The notes: generated from the letters alone by a model not told the origin. Counted from the first letter of the stretch, positions 24,061-36,514 are shown. The stretch: DNA of 64,000 nt from Beroe forskalii (GCA_011033025.1 WFMF01000066.1:558001-622000); one strand, 5' to 3'. Program-made: numbers and translations.

Positions 24061-25127
24061 TTCTGAAACGGCCATTCGCACGATTCTAACCTATTTGCTA
24101 TCTCTGTGCGGATGTAAATAGGAGAATGATAAGCTCCCATGATATCTTTTATCGCACTTTTCATATTAAAAACGTTTCGATATAATCTATTCTTAACCGT
24201 ATATATACTGTAAAACAAGATAAAATAGAGAAATAGCGATAAGGAGCACAAAATGTTCGGTACGATATATGTTATATTCTTCATGGCACATTCGGTAGCA
24301 CAAGATAAAGTAAATATGAGCATAATTTATGAAATACGATATATCTAAACGAAATTATAGGGCAACACAAGATAAAGATAAAATAGATAAAGATAAAGGA
24401 ACACTATCGTATACACCTAAATGGCGCCACCCAGACGGGATTGATAACTCCATTCGTGTTTCAATGTTTATTTATCTAGTCTTAGAGATATAACGCAGAC
24501 TTGTGGCGCCATATATTGGGTGCATTGCTCCGTTTTATCAAATTCAACTACATTATTTCTGTGCGCCGTCATTTCTATCTGTCAGTGTTCGTTACTTATT
24601 TTAGATCGGGATGAAGATAATGATTATGGCACGAAAATCATTGTTCAACTGAGGAGTACATACATACATTTTGATTTAGCTGACTACATTCACATGTGAT
24701 CGTGTTTTTCTTTAAGGGCAGATTCTATACGAGATCCGGATAAGATTGTAGCTCTCGAGTCAGTTGTTATTAATGTTCGTGGTGTGAATTGTTTTGTTTT
24801 CGATTGAGTACTTAACAGTTAACTTTCATGGTTCATTCTTTATGGCAATGAAAGATCAAAACAAAATTTTGTAAAGTACATATACATACACAACGTCATA
24901 CAGTATTTATCAATGCTGGGCGCCGGTAGTATCATTTGGACTTTTGAACTTATTCGCTGAATTGACCCCGATACGATAATGATGTGATTCTGACTTTTAC
25001 AAATCACTGGCAAATTTGTCCAAAATTCTCGCCTGTTTCAATTATGAAATAGTGTACCCATTATTCATAAAACATTGAGTTCGCTTACTTAAGTTTCAAA
25101 CCGTCTACTTTGATTGATGCGTATATG
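24061..25127. other. AT-rich arm sequence
   Basis: About 1 kb shared by both arms (mirror at about 59390-60370 plus 61514-61600). The CTCCCATG at about 24132-24139 is the empty counterpart of the hAT-like insertion at 60378-61513. No gene is recognised. Confidence 0.45.
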
Positions 25128-25306
25128 GCAGGGTAATAATACAGTAAATGCACACTTGGGTGTGTAAATTACCATCGTAATTGCACTCGCAAGCTCGTGC
25201 AATTACTCCAATAAATGCACTCGCAAGCTCAGCATTTATTGCATGAATTCCACTCAAGCTCGTGGAATTAATGTGGTAATTACACACCCAAGTGTATTTA
25301 CCGTAT
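25128..25306. mobile_element. MITE made of stacked hairpins
   Basis: The outer inverted repeat pairs TACAGTAAATGCACACTTGG with CCAAGTGTATTTACCGTA-type sequence. Inside are three further short inverted repeats in tandem, around AATTGCACTCGCAAGCTCG, AAATGCACTCGCAAGCTC and AATTCCACTCAAGCTCG, all with a similar loop. The right-arm copy is 59205-59386. No TSD was identified with certainty. Confidence 0.65.
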
Positions 25307-27692
25307 ATAATCGCATTGATGATCTAATGACACAGAACTACTTCCTTGTACCATCCTTGTACCATCCTTGAACACAGTTCCCAATTCAAGAAGTGTATAC
25401 TTGATTTCTTCAGTGGTCTTCAAAAGATAATAGATGTACATGCACCTCTGGTCACGAAAACTATTTCTGATGTTCCTCATGCCCCTTGGTTTGACACTGA
25501 GTACAAGAAACAAAGAGCACTCTGTAGAAAACTTGAACGAACATGGAGAAAGACCAAAAATAGTGATGATGAAGAACAGTACCACGATGCTCTACTGGAC
25601 ACTAAAATACTCCGAAACACTAAGAAGAAGTGTTTCTATGGTAACATGATCAAACAAAATGCTGGTAATGTGAAAGCAATATACAATATTGTCAACACAG
25701 AACTGGATAGGAAAAGTGTGTCACCCATGCCAGATTTTGAAGACATTGGTAGCCTAGCCTCAGACTTCAATGCTTACTTTGTTGATAAGATTAATGGTAT
25801 TATGGACAACTTCAATACTAGTCAAGGAAATGTTTCCTTACAGCCACTTGATTTGCTAGATCAATCTCAATGTAATGATGGATTTCTCAGTGAGTTTGCC
25901 CCCTGTACTGTTGATGAACTGAAGGAGATCATAAAAAACAGTGGCATCAAATGTGCACCCAATGACTTCCTTCCTTCTGCAATTGTCCAGGAAAATATTG
26001 ATGTGCTTTATCCCACCTTATGTGAACTTGTCAATCTGTCTCTCAAAAATGGTTCTATGGATGGCCTTAAGATTGCCGACATTATTCCAACCATCAAAGA
26101 CCACAACCTGGATCCTAATAATTTCAAGAACTACCGGCCTATATCAAATCTCTCATTTTTAGGAAAGCTGGTGGAAAGAGTTGTCTTAAAGCGCCTTAAC
26201 AGCCATATGGAATCACAAGGAATGCACACAAGTGAACAATCAGCATACAAGAAGCATCACTCTACGGAAACCATCCTGCTGAAAGTAACAAACGATCTTC
26301 TTTGCGCTTTTGATTCTAGGTCAGCTCATGCTGGACTTAAGTGCAGCGTTTGATACTGTATCACACAAGATACTTTTGAAAATATTGCATGATGAAATCA
26401 AGCTTAGAGGAACTGTGCTAAAATGGTTCAAATCTTTTCTAACTGGCAGGGCACAACGTATAAGACTGGGATCAACCACCTCAGAAGAAATAGAACTCTT
26501 ATTTGGGGTACCACAGGGAAGTGTCTTAGGTCCAGTTTTGTTTAATATCTATGTTAGGTCTCTTTACAGTGTCATAAAAAAGACTGGCTTCAATGTCCAT
26601 GGTTATGCAGATGACCAACAGGTTTACAAATCCTTTAGACCCACTGAGCAAGCAGTCTTCCTCAATTCTAACATTTCAACATGTTTTAAAACTATTCAAG
26701 ATTGGATGTTTGAATATTGCCTACTGCTAAACCCTGGAAAAACACAAATCATGATATTTGCACCCCCAAACGTTCTCAAAAAGATTTCCATCAAAGGAGT
26801 GTTTCTGCCAGGGGACATATGTGTCCGCTTCACAAGCACTGCAAAAAACTTGGGTGTTCTGTTTGATGAACGTTTATGCTTCAGAAATCAGGTCATCAAA
26901 GTAAAGCAGGACTCATTCAGAATGTTGCGTAACATAAATAAACGTAGGTTCTTGTTTGACAGAGATCAGCTGAAGCTTATCATTAACAGTCTCATTGTCT
27001 GCAAACTCGACTATTGCAATTGTTTGTACTTTGGAATTAACGAGAACATCTTACTAGAACTCCAAAGGATTCAGAATGCTGCAGCCAAGTGTATTGTGGG
27101 ACTTTACAAACATGACCATGTCGGCGATACTCTGAAGGTGCTTCACTGGCTTCCTGTCAAACAGAGAATAAAATATAAGATTCTTTTGCTGGTATTTAAA
27201 TGTTTGAATAATTTAGGTCCAGTTTATCTTTCATCTGAACTAAATTATGCTAATATATTAGGGTCAAATGTACAATTGAAAGAACCTAACATGTTTTCTA
27301 ATTTTGGTGATAGATCGTTTTCTAAAGTTGGTCGGTTTCCATTATCTACTTGAAATCTTTTATCTAGATAAATAGATAATTTTTTTGCCATTATCTAGAT
27401 TATCTAGATAAACTAGATAATTTTTGAATCCGAAATTTATCCAAATTTGACACAATTTTCAACGTTAGAAATGCACGGCCGTTGCAGTGGAACATCATCC
27501 CATAACCAGCTGTTGTTTATTCATATTGTCAGCTATTGAAATGAATCTTACTATATATAATGCGTGTTGTTAATATATATATATATATATATGTGGCGAT
27601 TCGTTTTCAAGTTAGCATCAAAATTATTTTTTAATCGTGTTATAAGAAAGTTATAATAAATCAGAAAAATATAGAATTTTTGGTCATACGAG

Positions 27693-28425
27693 CGAATTAC
27701 TGCGGGAGACTCCCGGGAGTCCTCCGGGAGCCCTCCGGGAGTACTCCGAGAGTCCTCCGGGAGTACTCCGGGAGTACTCCGAGAGTCCCCCGGGAGTTCT
27801 CCGGGAGTCCCCCGGGAGTCCTACGGGAGTCCTACGGGAGTACCACGGGAGTGCCACCGGAGTACCCCGGGAGTACCCCGGGAGTCCCCCGGGAGTCCTA
27901 CGGGAGTACCCCGGGAGTCCCCCGGGAGTCCTACGGGAGTACCCCGGGAGTACCCCGGGAGTACCACGGGAGTGCCACGGGAGTACCCCGGGAGTGCCAC
28001 GGGAGTACCCCGGGAGTCCCCCGGGAGTCCTACGGGAGTACCCCGGGAGTGCCACGGGAGTACCCCGGGAGTGCCACGGGAGTACCCCGGGAGTGCCACG
28101 GGAGTACCCCGGGAGTCCCCCGGGAGTCCTACGGGAGTACCCCGGGAGTACCACGGGAGTACCCCGGGAGTACCCCGGGAGTCCTACGGGAGTACCCCGG
28201 GAGTCCTACGGGAGTACCACGGGAGTACCCCGGGAGTACCACGGGAGTACCCCGGGAGTCCTACGGGAGTACCCCGGGAGTCCTACGGGAGTACCACGGG
28301 AGTACCCCGGGAGTCCTACGGGAGTACCCCGGGAGTCCTACGGGAGTACCCCGGGAGTACCACGGGAGTACCACGGGAGTACCCCGGGAGTCCCCCGGGA
28401 GTCCTACGGGAGTACCCCGGGAGCA
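27693..28425 (+). repeat. 11-bp minisatellite GGGAGTACCCC / GGGAGTCCTAC
   Basis: Roughly 65 head-to-tail 11-bp units drawn from a few variants, in higher-order patterns. Because 11 is not a multiple of 3 and the unit lacks stops, all frames stay open on both strands. That yields long but spurious ORFs of the EYPGSTPGVPRES type. Confidence 0.92.
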
Positions 28426-28550
28426 CTGTACTGTGATGCGATCACATGTGATCAGGTAGAAGCCACTTTGACACTCCACTTAGACAGACCAGTTAGACCC
28501 CCCTGAAGCGTATATATGGTGATTCATTCTCAACGATAATCATTCGTTTA

Positions 28551-29369
28551 TTGTTCTCTCAACAAAGCTCCAGACAGAATACAGATGATGTTCTCCTCAC
28601 CGAACTTGTCTCCCTCATCAGCATCCCCACCTCCATCACTACCCGCTTCCTCGCCACCTCCTCCCCAAGCTGCCTCCTCCTGCTTCCTCCCCCCCAGCAA
28701 CCAGCTCTCTTGGATCCATCCCAAGCCCCTCTTCCTACCAAGACATAAAGCCGAGAGACTGTGCCAACTGCTCCACAGAGGACTACCTACGCCTTCCTAC
28801 TGGAGAGCCACAGCTACCCTCAAGCTTTGCAGACTGCACCAGGGCTCCCTCCTCAAGACACCCACCAAGAAGAGATCCACTGGGCGACCGGCCTCTTCAC
28901 CACTACCTGCCTCTTCCCCGCAACCTTATCCTACCTCCTCTCCTCTTCCCCACTGCTTCCCGCTCCCCATCTTTCCTCCCTCCTGAAAGACGTCGGAGGG
29001 TTGACGCAGAAGGCGACGGTGACGCTGCACCCACACCACAGCAGGGGATCTGTCCCAGGAGAAGCCCTTTGAAGTCTACACTACAACCTCATCAAATTCC
29101 TGGGAAGAAAGGACCACAAGCTCAGCCTTGCAAAGTTCCTGAAGGTGGAGAAGATTCCTGAGTCCTCTTTCTACTGCAAGCGGAGGATTGCAGAACTGAT
29201 GATCTTGGATGGCCCCAGATTCGACTACTTGGTGAAGCAGCTGACCCGCACGCAGAAGTCGGATAAGATCAATCAACAGGTCCTTTCTGACAGATGTGCA
29301 GAGATCCTGAAGACAGACACATTCATCAAGAAAAGGAGGCTTGCTGTTGCTGCTGGGAAATTGCTGTAA
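28551..29369 (+). pseudogene. Coding-like segment captured by the Helitron
   Basis: A frame from about 28761 to a TAA at 29367-29369 is open except for one TGA at 29070-29072. Its second half reads as an ordinary helical, basic globular segment (KFLGRKDHKLSLAKFLKVEK, RIAELMILDGPRFDYLVKQL, KTDTFIKKRRLAVAAGKLL). The first half is Pro/Ser-rich and less convincing. The composition and lack of repeats differ sharply from the surrounding minisatellites, as expected for a host-gene piece picked up by a Helitron. I do not recognise the protein family. The second half is duplicated at 33267-33497. Confidence 0.5.
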
Positions 29370-29429
29370 ATTTATTCTGTGTTTTTTTTATATTGATTAC
29401 CACTTCTGGGTGGCCATATTGATACGTAT

Positions 29430-29875
29430 ATTGATCCTGGGTACTCCGTAGACTCCCGTAGGACTCCCTGGGGACTCCTGGGTACTCCGTAGGACTCCCG
29501 GGGGATTCCCGTGGTACTCCCGTAGGACTCCCGGGGGACTCTCGGGGGACTCCCGGGGTACTCCCGTAGGACTCCTGGGGGTACTCCTGGGGTACTCCTG
29601 TGGTACTCCCGGGGTACTCCCGTAGACTCCTGGCACTCCTGCACTCCTGGGGTACTCCTGGGGTACTCCCGTGGCACTCCCGGGGTACTCCCAAGGGTAC
29701 TCCTGGCACTCCCGTGGTACTCCCGTAGGACTCCTGTAGGACTCCTGGGGACTCCCGAGGACTCCTGGGACTCGAGTACTCCCGGGAGTACTCCCGGAGG
29801 ACTCGGAGGACTCTCGGAGTACTCCCGGAGGACTCTCGGAGGGCTCCTGGAGGACTCCGGGAGTCTCTCCCGCAG
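29430..29875 (-). repeat. Inverted 11-bp minisatellite (GGACTCCCGTA)
   Basis: The 11-bp family of 27693-28425 appears here in the opposite orientation, about 40 more degenerate units. The two arrays flank the captured segment as a potential long stem. Confidence 0.88.
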
Positions 29876-30600
29876 TAATTCGCTCGTATGACCGAATTTT
29901 TTTGCGGCCACCCTGAGGGGAGTGGGGGGCCACGCCCTTTTTTCGTCAAAATTAAAGTTTCGAATTTTTTCAAAATTCCTTCGCCATCGAGTTCCTTATG
30001 ATGAATAAAAATTTTGAGAATTTTGTCCGCAATATTGGGTCACCCTGAGGGGCGTGGCCCCTCACGCCCTTTTTTCGCAAAAATTAAAATTTCGAATTTT
30101 AAAAAAATTCTTTCGCCATTGTGTTGCTTATAATGAATAAAAATTTTGAGGATTTTTTCCCGCAATATTGGGTCGCCCCGAGGGGCGTGAGGGGCCACGC
30201 CCTTTTTTCCGTCAAAATTAAACTTTCGAATTTTTCAAAATTCTTCGCCATCGAGTTGCTTATGATGAATAAAAACTTCGAGAATTTTGTCGGAATTATT
30301 GGGTCACCCTGAGGGGCGGGAGGCCACGCCCTTTTTCGCAAAAATTAAAGTTTCGAATTTTTTCGAAATTCCTTCGCCATCAAGTTGCTTATGATCAATT
30401 AAGCTTTTGAGAATTTTGTCCGCATGATTGGGTCGCCCTGAGGAGCGTGGGAGGCCACGCCCTTTTTTCCGCGAAAAATTAAAATTAGAATTTTTTCAAA
30501 ATTCTTCCGCCATCGAGTTGCTTATGATGAGTAAAGGTTTTGAGAATATTGTCGGCAATATTGGGTTACCGTTGGGGGCGGGAAGCTTTTTCGCAGAAAA
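29876..30600 (+). repeat. ~130-bp tandem repeats with GGCCACGCCC
   Basis: About five units each contain GGCCACGCCCTTTTTTCG, AAATTAAA-TTTCGAATTTT and CGCCATCGAGTTGCTTATGA. They form the 3' subterminal part of the Helitron and recur at 34150-34860. Confidence 0.85.
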
Positions 30601-32013
30601 TAAAATTAATTTCCTCCAAACTCGCACGGTAAAATCACTTTCAAAGGACATGTGGCCATTAGCTCATGCGGCTGCTATCATTCAAGCCGTCCGTAGGACG
30701 GGAACCGACTAGTGATATTAATGATAACCAAAAGTTCATGAGGATATTAGGATTTTGAAGAGAGTTCAGGACATCCATTGCTTCATTTTGATTGAGTTGA
30801 AATCAGTAATCACCCATAAATTCTCCAATCATAAAGTAACAACATTATCTACCAATTAGTTGCTATTATTACTTGCATTATTCATCCGAAAACAGTCAAT
30901 TAATGTGGAAATAAAGTAAATTTCATGATGATGGCCTCGGAGTTGCTGGAATGCTGGTAAAATTGAGAATAACTGAATAAGAAATAAGGAATCAAATTCC
31001 CTCGTATTAAATCATCATAACAAACCAAAGTTGACAGTTGCTTGACTCTTGAGCTGAATGCATTAATATTGACCGTTTTGTAGATTACTTTCAAATAAGC
31101 AATCACTTTGCCATAGCTGGAGGCTACTTTCGTACATATTTACAGCCTACTTTTTGTCAAAGGGCGTCAATAATTTGACATAAATTGGAAGCAGAATATC
31201 GAGTGTTTCGAGTAGGTATTTAACTTTCGTTAAGTGGCAAATGACGATTTGTAAGATGTGATAAGATACTTTGAACAACGCCTTCTAATTTTGTAGCTAT
31301 TCATATCAGTTTAACAAAGTTCAAATCATCAGTAAAACAGATAGTTCTTGAAGCCAATCAGCCTGCCCATGAACCTGGGGGCCCTAAACATTGAACTATG
31401 TCCATATAGAATTATGAAATGAGTTGCCCAAGTCCTATGCATAGCCATAAATTGACTTACTACCTAAGATCTCCGAAACGGGTATGAAAATGAACAGATC
31501 AGAAATTTTGAATATTTGAAATCCTACAATTATTGAAGAAGTTCAGGAAAAATGGCGATTCTAGCTGAAATTTCATGGCAAAAGGGATATGAAATTTATC
31601 TAGATATCTAGTACAAATTATCTAGATAAATAGATAATGATTTTTTGCAAATTGTCTAGATAATCTTATCTAGATAATATCTAGATGGAAACCCTAGACT
31701 TGGTCCTAAGTTGTGGAATAACCTTCCCCAACATGTCAAATATTGTTCTGATATTATCACATTCAAAAGTGCTCTGAAAACATATTTATTTCTTGAGGCT
31801 TTCCCCGAAATATAGGCTAAACTTTTGATTCTCTTCTAGTTTTATTTTATTAAACAGTGCATCGGTAATGTAATTCTTTGATCTTGGCTTTGAATTTAGT
31901 GTTTGTTTTTGGGCACTGTTTAAATTATTAATGACAGTCTTGTTTTCGTGGCACACCTGAGTGTGTTAGAAGCTGTGCCACCATAAAATATAAGTTGAAC
32001 ATATTATTATTAT

Positions 32014-35000
32014 TTTCCCTTCAGCATATCCCACAGTCTCTCGAGTTTTGTGAGTGCCAGAGAGATTCCCGTAAACAAACACTAAACTCGGTGATTATCA
32101 TATCAAAGTGTTGCTGGCCTATTTTGGACCAAAAGTTGGCCATTGTGGCCCCAATTTTAGAGATTTGAGTAAAACGAAATATGAAAAGATGTGTAAATTT
32201 TGCGACAAACATATAAACATTGCCAAACAAAAATATTATCGAAAATATTTTGATGACTATTCTGATAACTGCAGGAAAAAGTGGCAAATGATTAACAAAC
32301 TACTGAACAGGAATAATAAACGCGTCCAAATTAAGAAATTGATTGATAAGGACGGAAAAGTAACTCATGATACTGAAGCAATCTGCGAAAAAAAATTCAA
32401 CGATTATTTCTCCAATATTGCCAGCAACCTCAAACAAAAAATTGAAAATTCCGGTTCAGATAACGATTACAGGTGTCATCTAAATGGTTCCGTGTCCAAT
32501 ACCATAGTCACTTTAGGAGTCATGAAGCATGAAGTTAGGGACATAATTAATAAGTTCAAGAACAAGTCTACTAGGGACACGAAAATAAGTGTGCTAAAAT
32601 TAGCGGCCGAAGATGATAGTTTTATTGAAATACTTACCGATACCATCGAAGCATCCTTTGATCAAGGTATATTTCCTGAATCTCTTAAGCTAGCGCAGGT
32701 AGTTCCAATACACAAGGAAGGGCCAAAGACTGATGTAGCTAACTATAGACCTATCTCACTCTTAGGCTCTTTTCTAAAATATATGAAAAATTAATGCACA
32801 TAAGAATTATGTCCTATCTTGATAAAAAATAAGTCGCTGCATGAACTACAGTACGGCTTTAGGGCAGGCCGGTCATGTGAGCATGGCTTGTTAATGGCTC
32901 AAAATACCCTGCTAAGTTCTCTTAACAAGAATGCAGTATCTCTGCTGCTTCTTATTGATTTCTCTAAGGCGTTTGATATGGTAGATCACGATATACTGCT
33001 CCACAAGCTTAACCATTATGGAATTCGCGGCAAAACCCTTGATTAGTTAAAAAGTTATCTAAACAATAGGAAACAATTTGTAGCGATAGATAACAAAAAG
33101 TCATCCAACCAGCACGTGCGTTTTGGTAATTTGGTGTTCCCCAAGGGAGTATATTGGGACCTTTGCTCTTTATTATATATATAAACTAGCAGGCCCGTAT
33201 GGCCTACATATACACAGATCACACAGCTACGCAGCACCTCGTTCGCAAATTTTAAAAACTACCATTCTGAAGGTGGAGAAGATTCCTGAGTCCTCTTTCT
33301 ACCGCAAGCGGAGGATTGCAGAACTGATGATCTTGGATGGCCCCAGATTCGACTACTTGGTGAAGCAGCTGACCCGCACGCAGAAGTCGGATAAGATCAA
33401 TCAACAGGTCCTTTCTGACAGATGTGCAGAGATCCTGAAGACAGACACATTCATCAAGAAAAGGAGGCTTGCTGTTGCTGCTGGGAAATTGCTGTAAATT
33501 TATTCTGTGTTTTTTTTATATTGATTACCACTTCTGGGTGGCCATATTGATACGTATATTGATCCCGGGGTACTCCCGTAGGACTCCCGTAGGACTCCCG
33601 GGGGACTCCCGGGGTACTCCCGTAGGACTTCCGGGGGACTCCCGTGGTACTCCCGTAGGACTCCCGGGGGACTCTCGGGGGACTCCCGGGGTACTCCCGT
33701 AGGACTCCCGGGGTACTCCCGGGGTACTCCCGTGGTACTCCCGGGGTACTCCCGTAGGACTCCCGGGGTACTCCCGTGGCACTCCCGGGGTACTCCCGGG
33801 GTACTCCCGTGGCACTCCCGGGGTACTCCCGGGGTACTCCCGTGGCACTCCCGGGGTACTCCCGTAGGACTCCCGGGGGACTCCCGGGGTACCCCCGTAG
33901 GACTCCCGGGGTACTCCCGGGGGACTCCCGGGGTACTCCCGTGGCACTCCCGTGGTACTCCCGTAGGACTCCCGTAGGACTCCCGGGGGACTCCCGGAGG
34001 ACTCCCGGGGACTCTCGAATACTCGGAGTACTCCCGGAGGACTCTCGGAGGACTCTCGGAGTACTCCCGGAGGGCTCCCGGAGGACTCTCGGAGGGCTCC
34101 CGGAGGACTCCCGGGAGTCTCCCGCAGTAATTCGCTCGTATGACCGAATTTTTTTGCGGCCACCCTGAGGGGAGTGGGGGGCCACGCCCTTTTTTCGTCA
34201 AAATTAAAGTTTCGAATTTTTTCAAAATTCCTTCGCCATCGAGTTCCTTATGATGAATAAAAATTTTGAGAATTTTGTCCGCAATATTGGGTCACCCTGA
34301 GGGGCGTGGCCCCTCCATGCCACTGCAAAAATTAAAATTTCGAATTTTAAAAAAATTCTTTCGCCATTGTGTTGCTTATAATGAATAAAAATTTTGAGGA
34401 TTTTTTCCTGCAATGGGTCGCCCCGAGAAACGTGAGGGAGCCACGCCCTTTTTCCGTCAAAATTAAACTTTCGAATTTTTTCAAAATTCCTTCGCCATCG
34501 AGTTGCTTATGATGAATAAAAACTTCGAGAATTTTGTCGGAATTATTGGGTCACCCTGAGGGGCGTGGGAGGCCACGCCCTTTTTTCGCAAAAATTAAAG
34601 TTTCGAATTTTTTCGAAATTCCTTCGCCATCAAGTTGCTTATGATCAATTAAGCTTTTGAGAATTTTGTCCGCATGATTGGGTCGCCCTGAGGAGCGTGG
34701 GAGGCCACGCCCTTTTTTCCGCGAAAAATTAAAATTAGAATTTTTTCAAAATTCTTCCGCCATCGAGTTGCTTATGATGAGTAAAGGTTTTGAGAATATT
34801 GTCGGCAATATTGGGTTACCGTTGGGGGCGTGGGAAGCTTTTTTCGCAGAAAATAAAGTTTCAATTTCCCCTCCAAACTCGCACGGTAAAATCACTTTCA
34901 AAGGGACATGTGGCCATTAGCTCATGCGGCTGCCATCATTCGCCGTCCGTAGGACGGGAACCGACTAGTGATATTAATGATAACCAAAAGTTCATGAGGA

Positions 35001-36514
35001 TATTAGGATTTTGAAGAGAGTTCAGGACATCCATTGCTTCATTTTGATTGAGTTGAAATCAGTAATCACCCATCAATTCTCCCATAACAAAGTAACAACA
35101 TTAGTTGCAATGAATACTTGCATTATTCATCGGAAAAGAGGCAATTAATGTGGAAATAAAGTAAATTTCAAGATGATGGCCTCAGAGTTGTTGAAATGCT
35201 AGTAAAATTGAGAATAACTGAATAAGACAGTAAGGAATTAAATTCCCTTGTATTAAATCATCATAACAAACCAAAGTTGACGGTTCCCTGATTCTTCAGC
35301 TGAATGCTTTAATATTGATCATTTTGTAGGTTAGTTTCAAAAAAGCAGTCACTTTGCCATAGCTGGAGGCTACTTTTGTACATATTTACAGCCTACTTTT
35401 GTTTGACTTAAATTGGAAGCAGAATAGCGAGTGTTAATAAGGGTAGGTATTATTAAACTTTCGTTAAAATGGCAAATGACGATTTGTAATATGTGATAAG
35501 ATACTTTGAACAACGCCTTCTAATTCTGTAGTTATTCATTTCAGTTTAAAAAAGGTCAAATCATCAGTAAAACAGATAGTTCTTGAAGCCAATCAGCCTG
35601 CCCATGAACCTGGGGGCCTAAACATTGAACTATGTCCATATAGAATTATGAAATGAGTTGCCCAAGTCCTATGCATAGCCATAAATTGACTTACTACCTA
35701 AGATCTCCGAAACGGGTATGAAAATGAACAGATCAGAAATTTTGAATATTTGAAATCCTACAATTATTGAGAAGTTCAGGAAAAATGGCGATTCTAGCTG
35801 AAATTTCATGGCAAAGGGATATGAAATTTATCTAGATATCTAGTACAAATTATCTAGATAAATAGATAATGATTTTTTGCAAATTGTCTAGATAATCTTA
35901 TCTAGATAATATCTAGATGGAAACCCTAGTTTGGGGCTTTACGAACAAAAGTAACATAAGTCAACTTTTCACCGCACAGAAAAAAGCTATGAGAGCAGTA
36001 ATGCCGGGATATGTCAACTACTACTACAAGGACGGTAGGCTTCCTACTAGCACGAAAAGCTCTTTCAATGATTACAGTATTCTAACAATCCGGCATTATT
36101 GCAAATCAGGCAGTTCAAATGATGCATAAGGCCAAAAGTTTTCCGTCCATGTTACCAATCTCAATTAAAACCACGATCAATAGTGATATCTTGACTATGA
36201 GTACACTGGATCAGACTAATTCCTCGTTTTTAGCATGGTTCAATGAACACAACACTCAGGTGTTCAGGAACTCTGTGTTTTTTAAAGGTCCATCTTTATA
36301 CTACGACCAGCGAACGGTACAGAGTTTCCTTTCACCTGCTTGTTGCATCTCATTCAATATTTTTTTAAATAATTCAAAAAAGTTTATGATGAAATTACAG
36401 ACAGAGGGTGAGCAAAACGATTGGAGGACTAATAGCTTCTTAATTTTTGACATTAGAGGTCTTAGATCCATGCGAAATGAAGGCAAAATTGTTAACTACA
36501 GTGTACAATGCTAA
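32014..36514 (+). pseudogene. Second LINE (Jockey/CR1-group), left copy, RT core deleted
   Basis: The pre-RT region (MCKFCDKHINIAKQKYYRKY, ICEKKFNDYFSNIASNL) is followed by NYRPISLLGSF, LHELQYGFRAGRSCEHGLL and LLLIDFSKAFDMVDHDILL (palm Asp). The frame is broken near 32790, 33045 and 33130. At 33185 the sequence jumps into the composite element 33186-35928. LINE sequence resumes at 35929 with the C-terminal region (KKAMRAVMPGYVNYYYKDGR, FLAWFNEHNTQVFRNSVFF). Compared with the right arm, 443 bp spanning the YADD catalytic motif are missing. Its 5' end abuts the ATT tail of the upstream LINE. Confidence 0.82.
33186..35928 (+). mobile_element. Partial second copy of the hAT-like/Helitron composite
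   Basis: After about 80 bp of unplaced sequence, 33267-34968 repeats the 3' half of the Helitron at 29139-30712: the captured-segment end, the inverted 11-bp array (33565-34120), the 130-bp repeats, and the hairpin with CTAG at 34965-34968. 34969-35928 repeats the right half of the hAT-like host element and ends GATGGAAACCCTA. The Helitron sits at the same host position as in the first copy, so the composite was copied as a unit. No left TIR or paired TSD exists. Confidence 0.85.

Larger units (their letters stand above)
27546..30712 (+). mobile_element. Non-autonomous Helitron
   Basis: It begins TCTTACTATATATAATGCG after a host A and ends with the hairpin CCGTCC-GTA-GGACGG (30687-30701), then GAACCGACTAG before a host T. 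The 5' TC, the 3' hairpin about 10 nt before CTRR (CTAG), the A|T insertion point and the absence of a target duplication are the Helitron signature. The uninterrupted hAT-like reference at about 18110 confirms the A|T junction. There is no Rep/helicase. Cargo in order: an 11-bp array, a coding-like segment, the inverted 11-bp array, and about five 130-bp repeats. Confidence 0.87.
27334..31697 (+). mobile_element. hAT-like TATCTAGATAA element carrying a Helitron
   Basis: The left end GGTTTCCATTATCTAC and right end CTAGATGGAAACCCTAG match the family reference at 17915-19111. Flanks are AGTTGGTC (27326-27333) and ACTTGGTC (31698-31705), an 8-bp duplication with one mismatch. The right arm has the empty site at about 57170. 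Outside the Helitron (27546-30712) the flanking sequence is colinear with the reference element, so the Helitron entered a pre-existing copy. Confidence 0.87.
25310..32012 (+). pseudogene. CR1-like LINE, left copy, split by a composite element
   Basis: The 5' endonuclease part is missing. The readable frame starts near 25346 in the linker, then the RT domain shows NYRPISNLSFLGKLVERVV, LDLSAAFDTVSHKIL (palm Asp), FGVPQGSVLGPVLFNIYV and the catalytic HGYADDQQVY. The C-terminal NCLYFGINENILLELQRIQN block typical of CR1/Jockey-group RTs follows. The frame shifts near 26320, where 11 bp present in the right arm are missing. At 27333 the ORF is cut by the insertion 27334-31697. It resumes at 31706, ends KTYLFLEAFPEI, and the 3' UTR finishes in an ATT microsatellite near 32000-32012, the usual CR1/L2-type tail. 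It is inactive. Confidence 0.85.

Noticed and set aside
24060..24323. Minus-strand ORF with a hydrophobic N terminus (MLIFTLSCATECAMKN...)
   Set aside because: Its C terminus is minisatellite and the right-arm copy is cut by a transposon at 60378; no support for a gene.
27680..28506. Several long overlapping ORFs (up to 259 codons) on both strands, EYPGSTPGVPRES-like repeats; similar ones at 29326-29973 and 33454-34225
   Set aside because: They arise because an 11-bp stop-free unit reads open in every frame; the same arrays are open in all frames and in both orientations, and they vary in length between copies.
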